Positions 59,191 to 64,000 of a stretch of 64,000 nucleotides of DNA are shown here, piece after piece. The stretch's first letter is position 1; each line of letters begins with the position of its first letter. A program made the position numbers and the translations under genes. The notes below the pieces were generated by a model. It saw nothing but the letters and a program-made list of their open reading frames with translations, did no database searches and was not told where the DNA came from. This DNA comes from Larkinella terrae (lineage in GTDB: Bacteria; Bacteroidota; Bacteroidia; Cytophagales; Spirosomataceae). Location of the stretch: positions 578,448 to 642,447 of the forward strand of contig NZ_WJXZ01000014.1 in the NCBI RefSeq assembly GCF_009668025.1, read 5' to 3'.

Positions 59191-62100
59191 ATGTCCTGGT
59201 CTGCAAAAACAAAAAATGAACTGCTTGCCGAGATTCGGCGGCTGAGCAAAGAAGTAGATATCCGAGATTCGCTGGATGGAATTTCACAGCCGAAACACGC
59301 GTCGGTATTTGACGTCAGCAAAACGGTTGATCAATTGAATCTCATTGGTTTAACGATTGAAAAAGACGGAACCGTAACCTTTTGTAACCAATATACCTTA
59401 CGGATTACAGCCTGGCAACCGGCCGATGTAATCGGCAAAAATTTCTTCGAGGTGTTTATTCCCGCGTCCGAACGGGTGCAGATGCAACGGGATTTCGACG
59501 AAGCGATTGCGCGGGATGGGGTGGTCGACCAAAAGGAAATCAGCCTGCTGGCCAAGAGCGGTGCCGTGCGGAATGTTCAGTTGAATTCGTTCATTATCAA
59601 TACGATAGCGGACCATTCGTCGGTTGCGTCGTTCACCATTATCGGGGAAGATGTCACCAACAAGAAGCGCGTTGCCTCAGCCTTGTCGTATTCCAATTCG
59701 CAGTTGCAGGATCTGGTCGACAATACCAGCGATTTGATCCAACTGGTTACGCTCGACGGCAAATTTTTGTTTGTCAACCGGGCCTGGCGCGAAGTGCTGG
59801 AATACAGTTCCGACGAAATTGCGTCGCTGAACCTGCAGGATGTGTTGCATCCCGATTATGCCGACAGCACGCTTTCGCGGCTGCAACGTGTTCGTGACGG
59901 CGAAAAATTTCCGTATTTCGAGACGGTTTTTCAAAGCAAAAAAGGCAAAACCGTCTTCGTTTCGGGAAGTGTCAACTGCCGCTACGATCAGGGAAAACCG
60001 ACCGCCTACCGCTGTATCCTGCACAATATTACGAGCCGAATCCGCGCGGAAAAAGCCCAGAAGCTCTACTACAGCATTGCCAACTGGACGCTCAATGCGC
60101 CCAATCTGGACGAATTATACCAGAATATTCACGATGAACTGAGCAACATCATCGACGCCCGCAATTTCTTCATTGCGTTGTACGATCAGAGTAAAAGCTT
60201 CCTTTATTTTCCGTATTACGTCGATGAATATTTCACCGGCATGCGGTTTACGAAGCGGAAGCTGGGCAACGGTTTGACGGAATACGCCATTCGGGCCAAC
60301 CGGCCGCTCTTCCTGTATGAGCAAGACATTCAGCAACTGGCGGCCACGCAAAACCTCTATCTGTACGGCCAGGTCCCGAAAGCGATGCTTTGTGTGCCGC
60401 TCCGAATTGGCGACCGGATTACCGGAATCATTGGGGTGAAAGCCTACGATAAAGCCGATACCTACAACATCCGCGACCTGGAATTGCTGGAATTTATCTC
60501 GGGCCAGGTGGCGCTGGCCATTGCCCGGAAGCAGGACGAAGCGGCCATTAACAAGCAAACCGCCCGCCTGAACGCCATTTTCGACAGCAGTTCCCACCTG
60601 ATCTGGTCGGTCAACAAAAGCTTTCAGCTGACTTCCTTCAACCGGAATTATACGCGTCTGATTGAGAACCAGTTGGGTGAGGTTCCGCAGGTGAACATCA
60701 CCACCGAAAAGCTGGGCTGGCGGATCATCGGCAATGAAAACCGGCGGTTGCTGGAAGAAAAATACCGGCAGGCGTTTCGGGGCTTGCCCCAGACGGTGGA
60801 GCTTCATTATCAGACCACGAAAGCCGAAGCCTGGCTGGAAGTACACCTGAATCCGATCCTGCTTTCCGGTGGCGTTATCGAAGAAGTTTCGGGAATTGCC
60901 CGCGACATTACGGCGCGGAAACGAACCGAACTGGAACTCCGCGGAAGTGAGGAAAAGTTTCGGGGCATTTTCGACAATCTCCAGGATATTTACTGCCGCG
61001 TCGACCGGGAGGGGTTGATTACGATGATCAGCCCGTCGGTTTTGAAACGGACGGGCTATACCCCGGAAGAGGTTCTGGGTCAGCCCATTACCAACTTTGT
61101 CGACAAGCATGACATTCGCCGGGCGCTGGTCCGGCTGATCCGCAACAAAAGTCTGCGGAACTTCGAGGCAACGCTCCACCGGAAAGACGGCACGGTTCGG
61201 CAGATTATGCTTAACATGTTGACGCTGAACGATAAAAATGGCCGGGTCGACGAGGTGGCCGCGCTGGCACGCGACATTACCGAACTGAAGCGCAATGCGC
61301 AGGAACTGATGAAGGCCAAAGACGAAGCCGAGCGGTCTTTGAAAGTGAAAGAGCGGTTTTTGGCCAACATGAGCCACGAAATCCGGACGCCGATGAACGG
61401 CGTGATCGGTATGATCGACCTGCTGAACGACACGCCCCTGGATCAGGACCAGAAGGATTATGTGTTGACCATCAAAAAATCGTCGGAAACGCTGTTGAAT
61501 ATCCTGAACGACATCCTCGATTTGTCGAAAATCGAAGCCGGGAAGATGGTTTTGCACGAAGCGCCCATCCGGTTTGAGGAAGTGTTCGAAAAACTGGTTT
61601 CACTTTTCGGACAGCAAGCCAGCGTAAAAGGCAACAAACTGAGTTACCACCTGGCCGACGATCTGCCCAAATTTGTGATTGCCGATCAGACCCGGCTGCT
61701 GCAGATTCTGTCTAACCTGACCTCAAACGCCATTAAGTTTACGGAAAACGGGGCGGTAACGGTTCGGGCGTCGCTGGTGGGCAAAAAGGGCAAGTTCAAC
61801 CGAATCAAGGTAGAAGTGAAGGATTCGGGCATCGGGATTGCCAAAGACGATCTGGGGCTGCTGTTCAATTCGTTTAGTCAGGTCGAGATGTCGTCCCGAA
61901 AATCCTTTGGTGGAACGGGCCTTGGGCTGGCCATTTCGAAGGAATTAGCGGCTTTGATGAAAGGAAGCATCGGGGTTGAGTCGGTTTCGGGACAAGGCAG
62001 CACGTTCTGGTTTACCATTGAACTGAAGGAAACGCTGATCAGTCCGACCAGTCAGAAATCCGATCAGCCCGAAATTTCCCTGCAAAATGTTTTCAAAGAT

Positions 62101-62913
62101 CACCGCCCGTATCTGCTGCTGGTGGATGACAACGCCGTCAACCGGAAAGTAGCCAGCGAAATTCTGAAAAAATCGGGTTGCGAGGTCGATACGGCTTCGA
62201 GTGGGCAGGAAGCCATCGACAAAGTAACGGCGGCCATCACCCAAAAGGGCAAACCGTATGAACTGATTTTCATGGATATTCAAATGCCCGATATGGACGG
62301 CGTTGAAACCACCGTGAAACTCCGGGGCCAGTTTAACAACCAGTTGCCACCGGTTATTGCCATGACGGCCTATTCGATGCGCGAGGATCGGGACCGGTTT
62401 TTGAGCCAGGGCATGGACGATTACATTGCCAAACCCATTCGGGCACAGAGCCTGATTGCCAAGGTGAAGGAAACGGTAGATGCCCGGAAAGAATTCCGGG
62501 AAGCGGCCCAGATGCGTTCCAAACAACTGGAAACCATCCGCGAGCCGGAAATGCCGATGATCGATGCCGAAATAGTCGGTCAGCTGGAGCAGGTCGGCGG
62601 CTGGGATCTGGTGGTCTCGATTTACGAAGATTTTGAACTGGAAGCCACCACGCTCGTGCAGGAATCGATACAGGCGTTTGCCGTTGGCGATATACCGACC
62701 GTGAAGAGCCACCTGCACACGCTCAAAGGCAGCGCCGGAACCATCGGCGTGGCCCGGATTGCGCAGATTGCCCGCGATGCCGAAGCGAAATTAAAGGTAA
62801 GCGACATCAGTTCGCTGGCCGATGACTTGCAACTGCTGGATCGGGACTTTAAGGTATTTTTAAATGACTATAAAACCGCCCTGGAAAAGTTAGTGGCCGA
62901 GAAAGCCGGATAA
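59191..62913 (+). CDS. Multi-PAS/GAF hybrid sensor histidine kinase with receiver and Hpt
   Basis: A 1240-residue soluble kinase (start ATG 59191; a TTG at 59185 is less likely). Order: coiled N-terminus, two PAS domains (about 48-160, 165-285), a GAF domain (300-445), two more PAS domains (460-575, 585-700), HisKA with [20 protein letters not shown] and H729, HATPase ([14 protein letters not shown]), one receiver with D1029 (LIFMDIQMPDMDGVE), and a C-terminal Hpt domain with H1176 (HLHTLKGSAGTIGVA). All phosphorelay steps except the final regulator are in one chain. No membrane helix, so it senses cytosolic signals. A RidA gene follows 12 bases downstream. Confidence 0.95.
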   Translation: MSWSAKTKNELLAEIRRLSKEVDIRDSLDGISQPKHASVFDVSKTVDQLNLIGLTIEKDGTVTFCNQYTLRITAWQPADVIGKNFFEVFIPASERVQMQRDFDEAIARDGVVDQKEISLLAKSGAVRNVQLNSFIINTIADHSSVASFTIIGEDVTNKKRVASALSYSNSQLQDLVDNTSDLIQLVTLDGKFLFVNRAWREVLEYSSDEIASLNLQDVLHPDYADSTLSRLQRVRDGEKFPYFETVFQSKKGKTVFVSGSVNCRYDQGKPTAYRCILHNITSRIRAEKAQKLYYSIANWTLNAPNLDELYQNIHDELSNIIDARNFFIALYDQSKSFLYFPYYVDEYFTGMRFTKRKLGNGLTEYAIRANRPLFLYEQDIQQLAATQNLYLYGQVPKAMLCVPLRIGDRITGIIGVKAYDKADTYNIRDLELLEFISGQVALAIARKQDEAAINKQTARLNAIFDSSSHLIWSVNKSFQLTSFNRNYTRLIENQLGEVPQVNITTEKLGWRIIGNENRRLLEEKYRQAFRGLPQTVELHYQTTKAEAWLEVHLNPILLSGGVIEEVSGIARDITARKRTELELRGSEEKFRGIFDNLQDIYCRVDREGLITMISPSVLKRTGYTPEEVLGQPITNFVDKHDIRRALVRLIRNKSLRNFEATLHRKDGTVRQIMLNMLTLNDKNGRVDEVAALARDITELKRNAQELMKAKDEAERSLKVKERFLANMSHEIRTPMNGVIGMIDLLNDTPLDQDQKDYVLTIKKSSETLLNILNDILDLSKIEAGKMVLHEAPIRFEEVFEKLVSLFGQQASVKGNKLSYHLADDLPKFVIADQTRLLQILSNLTSNAIKFTENGAVTVRASLVGKKGKFNRIKVEVKDSGIGIAKDDLGLLFNSFSQVEMSSRKSFGGTGLGLAISKELAALMKGSIGVESVSGQGSTFWFTIELKETLISPTSQKSDQPEISLQNVFKDHRPYLLLVDDNAVNRKVASEILKKSGCEVDTASSGQEAIDKVTAAITQKGKPYELIFMDIQMPDMDGVETTVKLRGQFNNQLPPVIAMTAYSMREDRDRFLSQGMDDYIAKPIRAQSLIAKVKETVDARKEFREAAQMRSKQLETIREPEMPMIDAEIVGQLEQVGGWDLVVSIYEDFELEATTLVQESIQAFAVGDIPTVKSHLHTLKGSAGTIGVARIAQIARDAEAKLKVSDISSLADDLQLLDRDFKVFLNDYKTALEKLVAEKAG

Positions 62914-62925
62914 ATTGCAGACCTG

Positions 62926-63324
62926 ATGCCAACCTCCCGTCAACTTATTTCGTCCGGCTCTCCCTGGGAGCCGATTGTAGGATACAGCCGTGCCGTTCGG
63001 ATCGGCAATTTGATCGAAATCGCGGGGACCACCGCCATGGACGGAGATAAAGTAGTGGGACGTGATAACCTTTACGAACAAACCCGGTTTATACTACAAA
63101 AAATAGCCGCGATTCTAAACGAAGCCGGAGCCTCGTTAACTGACGTGGTGCGTACACGGATGTACGTTACCGACATTTCGCAGTGGGAAGAGGCCGGAAG
63201 GGCGCACGGTGAGTTTTTCAAAGACATCCGACCAGCCGCTTCGATGGTGGAGGTAAGTGCACTTATTTCCCCCGATTTGCTCATCGAAATCGAAGTTACG
63301 GCGGTTGTCAGTCCATTTGGATAA
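62926..63324 (+). CDS. RidA family enamine/imine deaminase
   Basis: A 132-residue protein of the RidA/YjgF family, which hydrolyses reactive enamines and imines formed by PLP enzymes. VGYSRAVRIGNLIEIAGTTA, FILQKIAAILNEAGASLTDV and VRTRMYVTDISQWEEAG are characteristic, and the key arginine lies in VRTRMYVTD. The C-terminal LIEIEVTAVV is a standard end. Coded 12 bases after the hybrid kinase, so probably co-transcribed; why is not clear. Confidence 0.92.
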   Translation: MPTSRQLISSGSPWEPIVGYSRAVRIGNLIEIAGTTAMDGDKVVGRDNLYEQTRFILQKIAAILNEAGASLTDVVRTRMYVTDISQWEEAGRAHGEFFKDIRPAASMVEVSALISPDLLIEIEVTAVVSPFG

Positions 63325-63384
63325 CTAATTTCCAAATTAGCTGGCCTGATTGTAAAACCCGTTCGGTGTTACGGTTTAAAACTG

Positions 63385-63392
63385 TATTTTTG
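63385..63392 (+). promoter_or_regulatory. -7 box of the HxlR gene
   Basis: TATTTTTG matches TAnnTTTG exactly and lies 67 bases before the start codon. No TTG at the normal -33 distance. It also follows a weak CTAATTTCCAAATTAG hairpin (63325-63340) at the end of ridA. Confidence 0.4.
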
Positions 63393-63459
63393 CATACATC
63401 AAAATATAATAACCTACTAATCAGTGTGTTACCCACCAATAGGTAAGTAAGCATAACGA

Positions 63460-63795
63460 ATGATACCGGAGACAAAACAAACTAACGAAGAAATTATTCC
63501 AACCGAACTGATTATTAAAAAAGCCGTAGAGGTGATTTGCGGAAAATGGCGGATGATTATTATTCACCTGCTGCGCGAGAAAGTCCTTAGATACGGAGAA
63601 ATTAAGCGGGGAGTCCCCGGAATCAGCGAGAAAGTGCTGGTTCACGAATTGAAACAGCTTGTTGAACTGGGAATGGTTGAAAAGGAGTCTTTTGGTGAAG
63701 TACCGCCCCGGGTCGAATACCGATTGACGGACAAAGGACGTACCATTTTACCGGTAGTTGATCTGTTAAAAGAGATCGGTCAGGCCTTCATGTAA
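63460..63795 (+). CDS. HxlR-family transcriptional regulator
   Basis: A 111-residue winged-helix DNA-binding protein. VICGKWRMIIIHLLREKVLR and FGEIKRGVPGISEKVLVHEL (here YGEIKRGVPGISEKVL) form the HxlR core, followed by the wing VPPRVEYRLTDKGRTILPVV. Members often sense oxidants or electrophiles, using a conserved N-terminal cysteine; here the cysteine lies in VICGKWR. The target is unknown, possibly the divergent or downstream neighbours. A bidirectional terminator follows. Confidence 0.92.
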   Translation: MIPETKQTNEEIIPTELIIKKAVEVICGKWRMIIIHLLREKVLRYGEIKRGVPGISEKVLVHELKQLVELGMVEKESFGEVPPRVEYRLTDKGRTILPVVDLLKEIGQAFM

Positions 63796-63847
63796 GTTCG
63801 GAATGCTCGGACGCGGGCTTTCCGAACGAAACCGCCAGCGTCCGAGC
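63796..63847. terminator. Bidirectional terminator with interleaved stems
   Basis: GCTCGGACGC (63805-63814) and GCGTCCGAGC (63838-63847) are perfect complements; GTTCGGA (63796-63802) and TCCGAAC (63821-63827) form a second pairing interleaved with the first. It starts right after the HxlR stop and lies between convergent genes. Confidence 0.6.
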
Positions 63848-63859
63848 CCACATTTCCTC

Positions 63860-64000
63860 TCAAAAATCAGCTAATTTATATCCCACCGCCAGCGTTGCGT
63901 ACCCGATAAAACCGGTAATGCCGCGGTCATTAAATACTCCTCCAACGGGCAAACCGTAGCGAACATCGACTTCCAGTCGTTTCAGGAGTGTCATTCCCGC
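63860..64000 (-). CDS. Outer-membrane beta-barrel protein, C-terminal fragment
   Basis: The last 46 residues of a gene that begins beyond the right edge; the frame is open to base 64000 and stops with TGA at 63862-63860. RLEVDVRYGLPVGGVFNDRG and GFIGYATLAVGYKLADF show alternating strands, and the terminal phenylalanine is the usual end of outer-membrane barrels (porin-family/OmpA-like barrels of Bacteroidota). The exact family cannot be set from this part. Confidence 0.65.
   Translation of the reverse strand, partial: AGMTLLKRLEVDVRYGLPVGGVFNDRGITGFIGYATLAVGYKLADF

Noticed and set aside
60115-61557. Antisense open frame of 480 codons within the large hybrid kinase
   Set aside because: The sense strand has unmistakable PAS/GAF/HisKA motifs; the antisense product is Phe/Arg/Gln-rich and featureless.

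Overview
The window looks like chromosomal DNA of a Bacteroidota bacterium, most likely of the order Cytophagales (Spirosoma/Larkinella-like; the genus is a guess from gene content and a GC level near 50%). Supporting signs are two ECF sigma/FecR/SusC/SusD loci, a DivIVA-domain protein of Bacteroidota type, Bacteroidota-type -7 boxes (TAnnTTTG), and weak Shine-Dalgarno sequences. I see no rRNA, tRNA, insertion sequence, prophage or CRISPR array.

Layout. 1-3424: start of an MFS hexuronate-type transporter with a good promoter, then a hybrid sensor kinase whose start overlaps the stop of a membrane-anchored thioredoxin-like protein. 3717-7996: folB, divIVA-like, WD40 protein, Sfp-type phosphopantetheinyl transferase, DUF4177 and a SirB1-type transglutaminase-like protein. 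8271-11344: galE, rmlB, rmlA (nucleotide-sugar supply). 11730-15858: two tandem copies of an unrecognised two-gene module (a soluble ~134-residue protein plus a multi-helix membrane protein), then a sensor-poor histidine kinase and a NarL-type regulator. 16093-22064: 2-oxoglutarate dehydrogenase E1, E2 (with two lipoyl domains) and E3. 22271-24062: M28 peptidase and a MazG-like protein. 24255-41122: two TonB-dependent uptake loci facing each other, each with ECF sigma, FecR, SusC with an STN domain, and SusD. Between them lie a Tat-exported propeller protein, a DUF2237 protein and a secreted EEP-fold hydrolase. 41482-45283: dtd, an orphan membrane protein, mgtE and rsmA.

45404-57067 is the most unusual part. 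A plus-strand cluster encodes a vWA-like lipoprotein, small membrane proteins, a tubulin/FtsZ-like GTPase-type protein, a 1193-residue protein ending in an actin/Hsp70-like ATPase domain, an anchored coiled-coil protein, and two related single-pass proteins ending in WG-type repeats. It meets a three-gene minus-strand operon of exported proteins (PKD lipoprotein, Ig-like membrane protein, lectin-like protein) at a shared CTAG stop. I read it as a candidate envelope-remodelling or surface machine that pairs tubulin-like and actin-like nucleotide-binding proteins. 59191-64000: a large multi-PAS hybrid kinase with an Hpt domain, RidA, an HxlR regulator and the C-terminus of an outer-membrane barrel.

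A second theme runs through the whole window: about 17 long, imperfect intergenic inverted repeats. Their stems are built from short repeated words that differ from element to element, and most start within 0-10 bases of a stop codon. Some pairs share words or a loop across tens of kilobases. One overlaps the end of rsmA, and one reaches the start codon of the tubulin-like gene with two competing 3' arms.
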